Positions 44,048 to 51,760 of a stretch of 64,000 nucleotides of DNA are shown piece after piece; positions within the stretch are counted from its first letter, which is position 1; each line of letters begins with the position of its first letter. The stretch is from Streptosporangium carneum. GTDB taxonomy: Bacteria; Actinomycetota; Actinomycetes; Streptosporangiales; Streptosporangiaceae. Made by a program: the position numbers and the translations under genes. The stretch is taken from NCBI RefSeq assembly GCF_027922005.1, contig NZ_BSEV01000003.1, positions 186,001 to 250,000 of the forward strand. The letters run 5' to 3'. Under the pieces are notes generated by a model. The model was given only the letters and a program-made list of their open reading frames with translations, was not told the DNA's origin and did not search any database.

Positions 44048-44655
44048 GTCTGCTCGACATCGCCCCGGTGATCCCGGTCGTCGTCATCGACGATCCGGAG
44101 ACCGCCGTCCCTCTGGCCCGCGCCCTGGTGGCGGGCGGCCTGCCGGTGATCGAGGTGACCCTCCGCACGGCCGGTGCGCTGGAGGCCGTCGAGCGCATCG
44201 CCGCCGAGGTGCCCGAGGCGGTCATCGGCGCGGGAACCATCCGTACCGGGGCCGACGTGACCGCCGCCGTGGCCGCCGGGGCCCGGTTCCTGGTCAGCCC
44301 GGGCAGCACGCCCGCGCTGCTGGACGCCATGGAGGGCGGCGGCGTGCCGTTCCTTCCGGGGGTGGCGACCGCGTCCGAGGTCCTGGCGCTGGCCGAGCGC
44401 GGGCTGACCGAGATGAAGTTCTTCCCCGCGGAGGCGGCGGGGGGCCTGCCGTACCTGAAGTCGCTCGCGGGCCCGCTGGCCGACGTGCGCTTCTGCCCGA
44501 CGGGCGGGATCAGGCTCGCGACGGCTCCCGACTACCTCGCCCTGCCCAACGTCGGGTGCGTGGGGGGGACCTGGCTCACCCCCGCGGACGCGCTCGCCGA
44601 GGGCGACTACGCCCGCATCGAGAAGCTGGCCTCCGAGGCGGCGGCGCTCCGCTGA
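44044..44655 (+). CDS. eda: KDPG aldolase
   Basis: 203 residues of the class I KDPG/KHG aldolase barrel: the catalytic Glu in IEVTLRT, SPGSTP, PGVATASEV, the Schiff-base Lys in TEMKFFPAE, and the phosphate-binding PTGGIRL. It cleaves KDPG to pyruvate and glyceraldehyde 3-phosphate, completing the Entner-Doudoroff route encoded by the operon. It overlaps glk by four bases. Confidence 0.95.
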   Translation: MSLLDIAPVIPVVVIDDPETAVPLARALVAGGLPVIEVTLRTAGALEAVERIAAEVPEAVIGAGTIRTGADVTAAVAAGARFLVSPGSTPALLDAMEGGGVPFLPGVATASEVLALAERGLTEMKFFPAEAAGGLPYLKSLAGPLADVRFCPTGGIRLATAPDYLALPNVGCVGGTWLTPADALAEGDYARIEKLASEAAALR

Positions 44656-44867
44656 GGAGACCGTCCGCCCGGAAGCCTCCTGTGGGAGGCGGACCGTCCC
44701 CGCTCCGGAGCCGTCCCGTCGCACCGCCGGGCCCTCCGCACCGCCGCCTCGTGATCCGGGGCGCCCTTGGGCGATCAGGTGACATGTCCGTCTCCCCAGC
44801 GCGGAGTAAGTGGATGGATTCGTCCGAAAGGTGGAGGCGGGGGCGTGCTTCCCCTACCCTGTAACGA

Positions 44868-44985
44868 CGAGGGGAGTACTTCCCAAGAACCGACCCGGTC
44901 AGTACGGACGCCCTGCGGCGTCCCCGGGCGGTCGCCCGTGCGACGCGGGTGAAGGAGACCTCGAGTGACCGCGTCATTCGAGGAG
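44868..44985 (+). ncRNA. Candidate yybP-ykoY (manganese) riboswitch with SD-sequestering hairpin
   Basis: The 5' conserved loop reads GGGGAGTA (44871-44878) and the 3' one GAGACC (44955-44960), as in the yybP-ykoY class. They are closed by P1: CGAGG 44868-44872 with CCTCG 44959-44963. Between them are two clean hairpins, GGACGCC-CTGC-GGCGTCC (44907-44924) and CGGGC-GGTC-GCCCG (44925-44938). The 3' strand of P1 can instead pair as CCTCGA (44959-44964) with TCGAGG (44978-44983), masking the AGGAG ribosome-binding site. Binding that stabilises P1 would release the site, an ON switch for the gene at 44991. Class membership rests on motif and pairing only. Confidence 0.68.
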
Positions 44986-44990
44986 CCCTC

Positions 44991-45695
44991 ATGCCCGCAG
45001 ACCTTTCCTCCCCCACTCCCTGCCCGACGTCCGCCGTCCCGGCGCCCGACGTCCCGCCCCCGGCACCCGCCGACCCGGCCCCGTCGCCGAAGGGCGGCTC
45101 CGAGGTCCTGGAGTATCCCGCCGGGTCGCTGGTCCTGCTCGCCGGGCTTCCCGGCGCGGGCAAGAGCACTCTGCTCGACCGGCTGTACGGCCTCAGGGGC
45201 GACGAGCGGGAGCCGGTGGCCTCGGGCGCGGTCCGGGTGATCGACTCGCGGCAGTCGCGCAACTGGTGGGCCCGCTACCTGGGCCCGGTCCCTCCCCGGG
45301 CCCGCACCCCGATCGTGCACGCCACCCACGTGTGGCGGATCGCGCGGGCCGTGCTGGGCGGGCACGACGTGGTCGCGCACACCAGGGGCACCTGGTCGCA
45401 CATCCTGTACGGCTTCGCCTGGATCGCCCGCCGCGCGGGCGGCGAGGTCCACCTGATCCTGCTCGACGTGGAGCCGCAGACGGCCCGCGCGGGACAGTTC
45501 TCCCGGGGACGGGTGGTCACCGCCACGACCTTCGCCCGGCACTGCCGCCGCTGGCGGGTCATCGTCGACCGCGCCCGTGGCGGGTCCCTTCCCCCCGCGG
45601 CCGGTGTCACGCTGCTGGACAGACCCGCCGCCGACCGGCTCGGCGCCATCCGTTTCACCGGCCCCCGCCCCGGGCGTCCGGCGGCCCGGACCTGA
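44991..45695 (+). CDS. P-loop kinase-like ATPase under the candidate riboswitch
   Basis: 234 residues. A Pro-rich N-terminus of about 35 residues is followed by Walker A LLAGLPGAGKSTLLDRLYG. The Asp of VIDSRQSRNWW, HDVVAHTRGTWSHI as the probable second acidic/His strand, and a lid-like arginine cluster (RHCRRWRVIVDRARGG) follow. The build resembles small-molecule kinases such as zeta-toxin or chloramphenicol phosphotransferase relatives; the substrate is unknown. ATG 44991 lies five bases after AGGAG. An in-frame GTG at 44949 falls inside the RNA aptamer and is rejected. It is not a TerC, MntP or P-type ATPase gene, the usual company of this riboswitch. Confidence 0.8.
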   Translation: MPADLSSPTPCPTSAVPAPDVPPPAPADPAPSPKGGSEVLEYPAGSLVLLAGLPGAGKSTLLDRLYGLRGDEREPVASGAVRVIDSRQSRNWWARYLGPVPPRARTPIVHATHVWRIARAVLGGHDVVAHTRGTWSHILYGFAWIARRAGGEVHLILLDVEPQTARAGQFSRGRVVTATTFARHCRRWRVIVDRARGGSLPPAAGVTLLDRPAADRLGAIRFTGPRPGRPAART

Positions 45696-45776
45696 CGGGC
45701 GGAGCGGGCGGGGGGCGACGCGTCTCCGGAAGGCGTCGGCGCGCACCCGGCGGGCACCGAACATATGGAGCAGCGC

Positions 45777-45798
45777 TCCGGAACATAGTATCGGTACT
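45777..45798. promoter_or_regulatory. Palindromes upstream of TetR gene at 45826
   Basis: GGAGC-AGC-GCTCC (45777-45789) and AGTA-TCGG-TACT (45787-45798) lie next to each other 28 to 49 bases before the TetR start. Either could be its operator. Confidence 0.4.
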
Positions 45799-45825
45799 CC
45801 GCCCGTGATCCAGAAAGGCCGCCGC

Positions 45826-46419
45826 ATGGTGAAAGCGACCGAAACCCCGACCAGCGCGGAACCCGCCATGCGCGCGGACGCCCGCCGCAACCGCGACCGG
45901 GTGCTGGCCGCCGCCAGGACGGTCTTCTCCGAGCAGGGGACCGACGCCTCCCTGCGGGACGTCGCCAGGCGCGCGGGGGTCGGCATCGGCACGCTCTACC
46001 GGCACTTCCCCACCCGGGAGGCGCTTCTGGAGGCGTTGATCGGCCACGGCTTCGACAGGCTCTGCGCCGCCGCGGACGAACTGCTCACCGCCCCCTCCCC
46101 CGGGGACGCGCTGACCACGTGGCTGCACGACTTCGCCGTCGGCAGCGCCACCTACCGGGGACTTCCCGCCTCGGTCATGAGCGGGGTGCAGGACGAGGGC
46201 TCGGAGCTCCACCGGTCCTGCGTGTCCATGCGCGCGGCCGCCGCCCGGCTTCTGACGCGCGCGCAGGAGGCCGGGGCCGTACGCTCCGACCTGGTCATCG
46301 AGGAACTGCTCACGCTCGGCGCCGCGATCGCCTGGGCGAACGAGCAGATCCCCGGGCGGGCGAACCTGACCGACCGGTTGCTGTCGCTGACCATGCAGGG
46401 CATACAGCACCGGCAGTGA
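45826..46419 (+). CDS. TetR family transcriptional regulator
   Basis: 197 residues. The HTH is a clear TetR type (VLAAARTVFSEQGTDASLRDVARRAGVGIGTLYRHFPTREALLEAL, in part), with a C-terminal domain of the SCO-type small TetR group. ATG 45826 is used. Target genes are not evident. Its neighbours are the riboswitch-linked kinase gene upstream and a converging hypothetical gene downstream. Confidence 0.9.
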   Translation: MVKATETPTSAEPAMRADARRNRDRVLAAARTVFSEQGTDASLRDVARRAGVGIGTLYRHFPTREALLEALIGHGFDRLCAAADELLTAPSPGDALTTWLHDFAVGSATYRGLPASVMSGVQDEGSELHRSCVSMRAAAARLLTRAQEAGAVRSDLVIEELLTLGAAIAWANEQIPGRANLTDRLLSLTMQGIQHRQ

Positions 46420-46450
46420 GAGAGTCGGACGGGCCCGCCCTCGCGCCCGC

Positions 46451-46903
46451 CTACCGGACGGGAGCCCCCCAGGGGTGGTCCTCACCCGCCCTGGCGGGCA
46501 CGCCCGTCGCCCTGACCGCAGGGCGCACGGCCCTGCCCGGCGGCGGGACCGTCCTGTCGGGCGGGGGCGCGACGGAGTGGCGCCGCTCCCCCCTGAGCTC
46601 GGCGTGGCGCAGCATCACCCCGCGCGCGACGGTCGCCGGGTTGTCCACTCCGTAGACCGCGTAGAGCCGCCGCCCCGTCTTCGGCGACATGCGCCCGGTC
46701 CACCAGCGGTAGACCATCCCGTCGGTCCAGATCACCAGGTCCCCCCGCACCGACACCAGTGCCAGGCCGTAGCCGCCGTGAACGTCGCCTTCGACGCCCT
46801 GCCGTGCCAGCTCGTCCCTGAGCAGACCGGCGGCGTGTACGGCGGGCGTCCCGGCGAGCGCGCCTTGGACGATCACACCGTCCACCTCCTCTCGGCATTC
46901 CAT
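46451..46903 (-). CDS. Hypothetical protein divergent from XRE/DUF397 pair
   Basis: 150 residues. The first 95 form a small alpha/beta domain (AGLLRDELARQGVEGDVHGGYGLALVSVRGDLVIW in part, then MVYRWWTGR), followed by a Pro/Arg tail. ATG 46903 has no good ribosome-binding site. GTG 46876 has AGAGGAGG eight bases before it and may be the true start. Small proteins of this look commonly lie divergent from XRE/DUF397 genes in actinomycetes. Function unknown. Confidence 0.6.
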   Translation of the reverse strand: MECREEVDGVIVQGALAGTPAVHAAGLLRDELARQGVEGDVHGGYGLALVSVRGDLVIWTDGMVYRWWTGRMSPKTGRRLYAVYGVDNPATVARGVMLRHAELRGERRHSVAPPPDRTVPPPGRAVRPAVRATGVPARAGEDHPWGAPVR

Positions 46904-47055
46904 GGAAACGATTCGTCGTTTCCTCTTCCCAGAGTGAACAGGAGTGATTACTTTCTGTAGATGTTCGGCTACGAAGAGGTACATGCACCTCGGTTCGGGT
47001 CGGCTGTAGGTTCCACCCCGACCCCTGTAGGACCCAGAAAAGACGGGAGCCCCCC

Positions 47056-47880
47056 ATGCCCGCACCGAAGGAGCTGGACCCCAGTACGAGCGTCAGCGCC
47101 TACTGGGGATCCGAGCTGCGCAGGTTGCGGGAGGCGAGAGGCTGGAGCCAGCAGGAGCTGGCCAGGCGGACCTCCTACTCCACCTCTCTGGTCGGCCTGA
47201 TCGAGACCGCCGCCCGTGCTCCCACCAGGAAGTTCGCGCAGAGATGCGACGAGGTGCTGGAGACGGGCGGGACCCTCGTGAAGCTCTGGCCGCTCATCGG
47301 CCGAGAGTCCTCCCCCGCCTGGGTTCGCTCGCTGTTCGAGCTGGAGTGGGAGGCTCGGACGCTGCGCAACTACCAGCTCGCGGTGGTTCCCGGGCTGCTG
47401 CAGACCGAGGACTACGCGCGGGCTCTGACCCGGGCGGGACGGCCGTTCGACACCGAGAAGGAGGTTGAGGAGATGATTACTGTGCGTATGCAACGGCAGC
47501 GACTGCTCGACCGGCCGGACCCCCCGATCCTCTTCGTCCTGCTGGACGAGGCCGTGCTGACCCGCCCCATCGGCGGCGGCGGTGTCATGCGCGGGCAGCT
47601 GGAACACCTTCTGAAAGCCACGACGCGACCGAGGGTCACCATCCAGGTGATTCCGTTCGAGGTGGGCGCGTACGCCGGGCTGGCGGGCCCCATATTGGTG
47701 CTCTCCTTCAAAGGCGCCCCCGACATCGTGTACATGGAGAACGCGGAATCCGCGCAAATCCTGATCGATCCGGCGCGGGTCGACCCTCTATCGGCCCAGT
47801 TCGACGCCCTGCGCTCCTATGCCCTACCCCAGGCCGCATCGGCGGCCTTCATCGAGAAAAGGATGAACACATGGATCTGA
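47056..47880 (+). CDS. XRE family regulator with DUF5753 (Scr1/WhiJ-like)
   Basis: 274 residues. An N-terminal XRE HTH (LRRLREARGWSQQELARRTSYSTSLVGLIE, in part) is followed by the DUF5753 ligand-like domain with its signature LRNYQLAVVPGLLQTEDYARAL (in part) and VIPFEVGAYAGLAGPILVLSF (in part). This architecture is the regulator half of the many XRE/DUF397 pairs of actinomycetes, some of which affect development and antibiotic production. It overlaps the DUF397 gene by ten bases. Confidence 0.93.
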   Translation: MPAPKELDPSTSVSAYWGSELRRLREARGWSQQELARRTSYSTSLVGLIETAARAPTRKFAQRCDEVLETGGTLVKLWPLIGRESSPAWVRSLFELEWEARTLRNYQLAVVPGLLQTEDYARALTRAGRPFDTEKEVEEMITVRMQRQRLLDRPDPPILFVLLDEAVLTRPIGGGGVMRGQLEHLLKATTRPRVTIQVIPFEVGAYAGLAGPILVLSFKGAPDIVYMENAESAQILIDPARVDPLSAQFDALRSYALPQAASAAFIEKRMNTWI

Positions 47881-48065
47881 CCGGCGCACAGTGGCGCAAG
47901 AGCAGCCGCAGCAACGGCAACGGCGGCGAATGCGTGGAGGTGGCCGTCAACCTCCCCGGTGTCGTCGCGGTGCGCGACAGCAAGAACCCCGAGGGGCCCG
48001 CCCTGCTGTTCACCCCCCAGGTGTGGACCGACTTCCTGACGCGCGTCAAGACCGGCAGGGTCTGA
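47871..48065 (+). CDS. DUF397 protein
   Basis: 64 residues with the family's fixed pattern: WRKSSRS near the start, GGECVEVA, VAVRDSKNPEGPALLF and a C-terminal WTDFL. It is the partner of the overlapping XRE/DUF5753 regulator. In several systems the two behave as a toxin-antitoxin-like or regulator-antagonist pair. A strong terminator follows ten bases after the stop. Confidence 0.95.
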   Translation: MDLTGAQWRKSSRSNGNGGECVEVAVNLPGVVAVRDSKNPEGPALLFTPQVWTDFLTRVKTGRV

Positions 48066-48368
48066 GAGAAACCCGACGGCCCCCGCCGCTCCCGCGGGGG
48101 CCGTCTCGCATGCGCCCCTCCCGCTTCACGCGCCGCGGCGGCCCGGCGACGCTTCGGCGATCTTGTTTTTGGCGTTTCTTGGCTGACGCTCGGCGGGGGC
48201 CCCGGTTCGCCGATGCTAATTTGATCATGAGCCAGGAGGCCGACGGGCGCGTTCTCCGGGAAGGCCGGCTCCTCTCGGCCCGCGTGCCGCCGCGGCACGA
48301 ACACTTCCCCGCCGCGGCGACGCGCCGCCCGCCCCGCGGCCTTCGACAGCGAATTCAGGCAGGAGGCC
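48066..48368. other. Intergenic region before the DUF4331 gene
   Basis: After the terminator come about 260 bases without a credible gene. A TTGTTTTTGG run and a GCTAATTTGATCATG stretch near 48166-48230 are the only AT-rich parts and probably hold the promoter of the DUF4331-TPR pair. Confidence 0.55.
48075..48105 (+). terminator. Terminator after the XRE/DUF397 pair
   Basis: A perfect 12-base-pair stem (48075-48086 with 48094-48105) with a seven-base loop, ten bases after the DUF397 stop. Confidence 0.85.
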
Positions 48369-49778
48369 ATGGGAGAACTCAGTGAGCCGGCGAGCTCGCC
48401 GCGGAGCAGGGCGTCGATCCTCGCCGTCGGCGTCTGCGCGACGATCGTGGCCGGAGGCCTCCTGCTCGGACCTGCGGCCAAGCCGGTCGGGGCGACCGGC
48501 CACTGGGACGCCCCGGCGTCGACCGGCGACCCGCAGGTCGACGCCGCGGACCTCTACGCGTTCACCAGCCCGGAGAGGCAGGACACGGTCACGCTGGTGG
48601 TCGACTACGCCCCCTTCCAGCCGCACAACACGCTTCGCCCGTTCGCCACGGAAACGCACTACGACCTGCACGTCGACAACACGGGCACCGGGAGGCCCGA
48701 CATCACCTACCGCTGGACGTTCACCGACGAGGACCGGCGCCCGGCGTTCACCTCGCTCGCGACCAGGGGGGTGGTGAGGTCGGCGCGCGACGGCTCCCTG
48801 CTCTTCCGCCAGCACTACACGCTGCGCAGGCTGCGGCCGGGCAGGCCCGAGCAGATCCTGGTCGAGGACGCGATCGCGGCGCCGTCCCACCTCGGCAGCC
48901 TCGTCATGCCCGACTACCGGCGGCTGCGCGACGAGGCGGTGGTCAGGCTGCCCGGTGGCGGCCTTGCCTTCGCGGGGCAGGCCGCCGACCCGTTCTACAG
49001 CGACGGCAAGGCCGTCGGCCTGCTGCGTTTCGGCGTGCCCAGCCCTCCGGCGGCGACCGGCGTCCCGCTGAACGTGAACGCGCTGGCCCTCCAGGTGCCG
49101 AAGTCGGAGCTGGCGCTGGGCGGCGACCCGCGGGCCAACCCGGTGGTCGGCGTGTGGGCCACGGCCTCGCGCAGGTCGCTGGGCCTGCGCTCGCCCGACG
49201 AGGCGGAGTACGTCCAGGTGTCCCGTCTCGGCAATCCCGACTTCAACGAGATGTTCGTCCCCCGGGCCTCCCAGGACCGTTTCAACGGGATGAGCCCGCA
49301 CCAGGACCGGGGGACGGCCGAGGTGGTGGGCGGGCTGCTGAATCCGGAGCGGGCCGGGCAGGTGCAGGCCGCGACCGGGGCGCGCGCGCCCGAGGCGCCT
49401 CGCAGGGACCTGGAGGAGGTGTACCTCACCGGGCTGACGACCCGCTCGGACGGTCCGATCAGGCGGGACCTCAACTCCCAGCTGCTCAACCGCGACGTCG
49501 TGAGGGACGGGTTCGCGCCCGCCGAGGAGCTGCGGCTCAACATGGGCACTCCCGTCACCGCCGCCCCGCACAGGTACGGCCTCCTCCGTGACGATCCGCA
49601 GGGGTTTCCCAACGGCCGCCGCCTGACCGACGACGTGGTCGCCATCGGCCTGCGTATGCTCATGGGAGAGCCCGCGGGGGCGGGCAGCCCCTGGCTGGTC
49701 GACGAGAACGCCGCCGTCCTGCTGACCAAGCCGGTGACGGGCTTCTTCCCCTACCTCGCCATCCCCAACTACTTCTGA
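48369..49778 (+). CDS. DUF4331 exported protein
   Basis: 469 residues. A signal-type helix (ILAVGVCATIVAGGLLLGPA) near 16-35 precedes the DUF4331 body. The family opening HWDAPASTGDPQVDAADLYAF (in part), TLVVDYAPFQPHNT, the RLGNPDFNEM block and a closing LPNYF-like IPNYF are all seen. The domain is a beta-rich extracytoplasmic fold of unknown function. GGAGGCC precedes ATG 48369. A TPR gene follows 49 bases later on the same strand, a recurrent pairing in actinobacteria. Confidence 0.88.
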   Translation: MGELSEPASSPRSRASILAVGVCATIVAGGLLLGPAAKPVGATGHWDAPASTGDPQVDAADLYAFTSPERQDTVTLVVDYAPFQPHNTLRPFATETHYDLHVDNTGTGRPDITYRWTFTDEDRRPAFTSLATRGVVRSARDGSLLFRQHYTLRRLRPGRPEQILVEDAIAAPSHLGSLVMPDYRRLRDEAVVRLPGGGLAFAGQAADPFYSDGKAVGLLRFGVPSPPAATGVPLNVNALALQVPKSELALGGDPRANPVVGVWATASRRSLGLRSPDEAEYVQVSRLGNPDFNEMFVPRASQDRFNGMSPHQDRGTAEVVGGLLNPERAGQVQAATGARAPEAPRRDLEEVYLTGLTTRSDGPIRRDLNSQLLNRDVVRDGFAPAEELRLNMGTPVTAAPHRYGLLRDDPQGFPNGRRLTDDVVAIGLRMLMGEPAGAGSPWLVDENAAVLLTKPVTGFFPYLAIPNYF

Positions 49779-49827
49779 CGCCCTCCTCGAAGATCTCCTG
49801 AAGACCACTACCTCTGGGACCGCGGGA

Positions 49828-51138
49828 ATGAAGCGCCTACCGAGATTCATGCCGTTGTTCGGATGCCTGGCCGTGAGCGGCGCCCTGTTCGCCCTGTTCG
49901 CCACGGCGGGAACGTCGCGCGACGCCAGGACGTTGCGCGACACCGGGATGGAGCCGTCACGGCCCGCGCCCGCGTCCCCCGACCCGGCCGACTTCATCAC
50001 CGGCGCGCAGTCGTACCTGCGCCGCCACCCCGCCGACGCGCGGACCTGGGCCGACCTGGGCGGCGCGCACCTGGAGCAGGCGAGACGCACAGGGGACCCG
50101 GCTCACTACGTGAGGGCGCGCGGGGCCTTCGAACGCTCCCTGAAGCTGTCCCCCCAGGTCGACGCGATGATCGGGCTGGGCACCCTGGCCAACGCCCGGC
50201 ACGAGTTCGGCCGGGCGCGCGCCTGGGCGTTGCGGGCCCGCAGGGCCGCGCCCTACCGCTGGCCGCTGTACGGAGTGCTCACCGACGCCTACACCGGACT
50301 CGGCCGGTACGGCCGGGCGGAGCGGGCCCTGCAGCGGATGCTCGACGGCAGGCCCGACGTGGCCTCGCTCTCCCGCGCCGTCCACCTGCTGCGGCTGCGC
50401 GGCGAGAGCGAGCGGGCGAGGGAGGCGCTGCTGCGGACACGTCTGATGGCCTCCTCCTCCACCGACCTGGCCCTGTGCGACTTCCAGCTCGGCGAGATCG
50501 AATGGGAGAGCGGGCGTCCGAGGGAGGCGCTGCGCGCCTACGGGCGGGCGCTGGCCGCCGACCCCGGTCACGCCGCGTCCTTCGCGGGGCGGGCGAGGGC
50601 GGAGGCGGCTCTCGGCTGGAGCGGCTCGGCGATCCGCGACTACGGCGCCGCGGTGGCGCGCGATCCCGGGTTCGCCGTCGAGTTCGGCGAGTTGTACGAG
50701 TATCTGGGGCAGCCGGAGAAGGCCCGGCAGCAGTACGCGGTCTTCGTGGCGGGCAACAGGCTCATGGGGGCCGCGGGGACGGCCGACGCCCTGGAGGCGG
50801 GACGGTACGAGGCCGACCACGGCGACCCCGGCGCGGCCGTGCGGCGTCTGGAGGCGGAGTGGAGGCGGCGTGGCAGCGTCGAGGCGGCCGACGCCCTGGG
50901 GTGGGCCCTGCACCGGGCGGGCCGTGACGCCGAGGCGGCCGGGTACGCCGCCCGCGCGGAGCGGCTCGGCGGCCACGACGCGCTGTTCGCCTACCACCGG
51001 GGCGAGATCGAGCGCGCCCTGGGGCGCCGGACCGTCGCGCGGGCCCATCTGACCAGGGCGTTGCGGATCAACCCGTACTTCTCCCTCGCGGGCGCGCCGA
51101 AGGCCCGTCAGGCGCTGATCGAGCTGGGCGCGGCGTGA
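49828..51138 (+). CDS. TPR repeat protein paired with DUF4331
   Basis: 436 residues. An N-terminal membrane/signal helix (FGCLAVSGALFALFATAGT) is followed from residue 50 by tandem tetratricopeptide units (A..AL..DP pattern: SYLRRHPADARTWADLGGAHLEQA in part, ALRAYGRALAADPGHAASFAGRA in part). It probably acts outside or on the membrane as a scaffold for the DUF4331 protein encoded just upstream. No enzymatic motif is seen. Confidence 0.85.
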   Translation: MKRLPRFMPLFGCLAVSGALFALFATAGTSRDARTLRDTGMEPSRPAPASPDPADFITGAQSYLRRHPADARTWADLGGAHLEQARRTGDPAHYVRARGAFERSLKLSPQVDAMIGLGTLANARHEFGRARAWALRARRAAPYRWPLYGVLTDAYTGLGRYGRAERALQRMLDGRPDVASLSRAVHLLRLRGESERAREALLRTRLMASSSTDLALCDFQLGEIEWESGRPREALRAYGRALAADPGHAASFAGRARAEAALGWSGSAIRDYGAAVARDPGFAVEFGELYEYLGQPEKARQQYAVFVAGNRLMGAAGTADALEAGRYEADHGDPGAAVRRLEAEWRRRGSVEAADALGWALHRAGRDAEAAGYAARAERLGGHDALFAYHRGEIERALGRRTVARAHLTRALRINPYFSLAGAPKARQALIELGAA

Positions 51139-51159
51139 GGCGACTCCGGCCCCCCGCCC

Positions 51160-51200
51160 GGCTTCCTGTCCGGCTCCCCGCCTGGCTTCCTGTCCGGCTC
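51160..51200. repeat. Direct repeat of 17 bases at the 3' ends of convergent genes
   Basis: GGCTTCCTGTCCGGCTC occurs at 51160-51176 and 51184-51200, the second copy reaching the stop codon of the Lrp gene. Probably a local duplication in the spacer. Confidence 0.75.
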
Positions 51201-51651
51201 ACAGCGGCAGGACACCGCCGGGCTTGAGGGCCTTCATGGCGATCTGGGAGGTCAGCTTGTCGAGGCCAGGCAGGCGGCCGAGCCTCTCCAGGCACAGCTG
51301 GCTGTAGGCCTCCATGTCGGGCACCGCGACCCGCAGCACGTAGTCGGGGCGGCCGAACATCCGCAGGCACTCGACCACGTCCTCGATCTCCATGACGGCC
51401 TCCTCGAAGGCGGTGACCGTCTCCGCGTCCTGCCCCTCCAGCTCCACGTAGGCGAGGACCTGGAAGCCGCGCCCGACGGCCACCGGGTCGATCACGGCCC
51501 GGTAACCGCTGATCACCCCCGTCTCCTCCAGGTTGCGCACTCGGCGCAGACAGGGCGAAGGGGTCAGCCGCACGCGTTCGGCGAGTTCGAGGTTGCTGAG
51601 CCTGCCCTCCAGCTGCAGAAGGCCGATGATTGCGCGATCAGTTGCGTCCAT
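51199..51651 (-). CDS. Lrp/AsnC family regulator
   Basis: 150 residues. The HTH (DRAIIGLLQLEGRLSNLELAERVRLTPSPCLRRVRNLEETGVI, in part) and RAM ligand domain (VLAYVELEGQ, FGRPDYVLRVAVPDMEAY) are complete. It is divergent from the indolepyruvate:ferredoxin oxidoreductase gene. This is the classical arrangement for amino-acid-responsive control of 2-oxoacid catabolism, so aromatic or branched amino acids are likely effectors. Confidence 0.93.
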   Translation of the reverse strand: MDATDRAIIGLLQLEGRLSNLELAERVRLTPSPCLRRVRNLEETGVISGYRAVIDPVAVGRGFQVLAYVELEGQDAETVTAFEEAVMEIEDVVECLRMFGRPDYVLRVAVPDMEAYSQLCLERLGRLPGLDKLTSQIAMKALKPGGVLPL

Positions 51652-51685
51652 GGCACCAGATGCTAACCAAGGAGCCTATGGCAAT

Positions 51686-51704
51686 AAATATTGACATCAT
51701 ATTT
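51686..51704. promoter_or_regulatory. AAATAT-N7-ATATTT inverted repeat in Lrp/ior divergent promoter
   Basis: A perfect 6+6 inverted repeat lies 34 bases from the Lrp start and 56 bases from the oxidoreductase start. Its spacer starts a TTGACA -35-like hexamer (51691-51696). Binding there would affect both genes; it is a good Lrp operator candidate. Confidence 0.6.
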
Positions 51705-51760
51705 CGGACATCCTGGCATAACCTTGCGGCAATCCAGAAGAGCACGGCAAGACGGGACCC

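Noticed and set aside
44659..44698. Terminator after eda built from GACCGTCC and GGACCGTC
   Set aside because: The two words are not complementary over their full length. Only a six-base GCCTCC/GGAGGC stem remains, too weak to call.
44949..44990. GTG 44949 as the start of the P-loop kinase gene
   Set aside because: It falls inside the candidate riboswitch aptamer and has no suitable ribosome-binding site. ATG 44991 has AGGAG at five bases.
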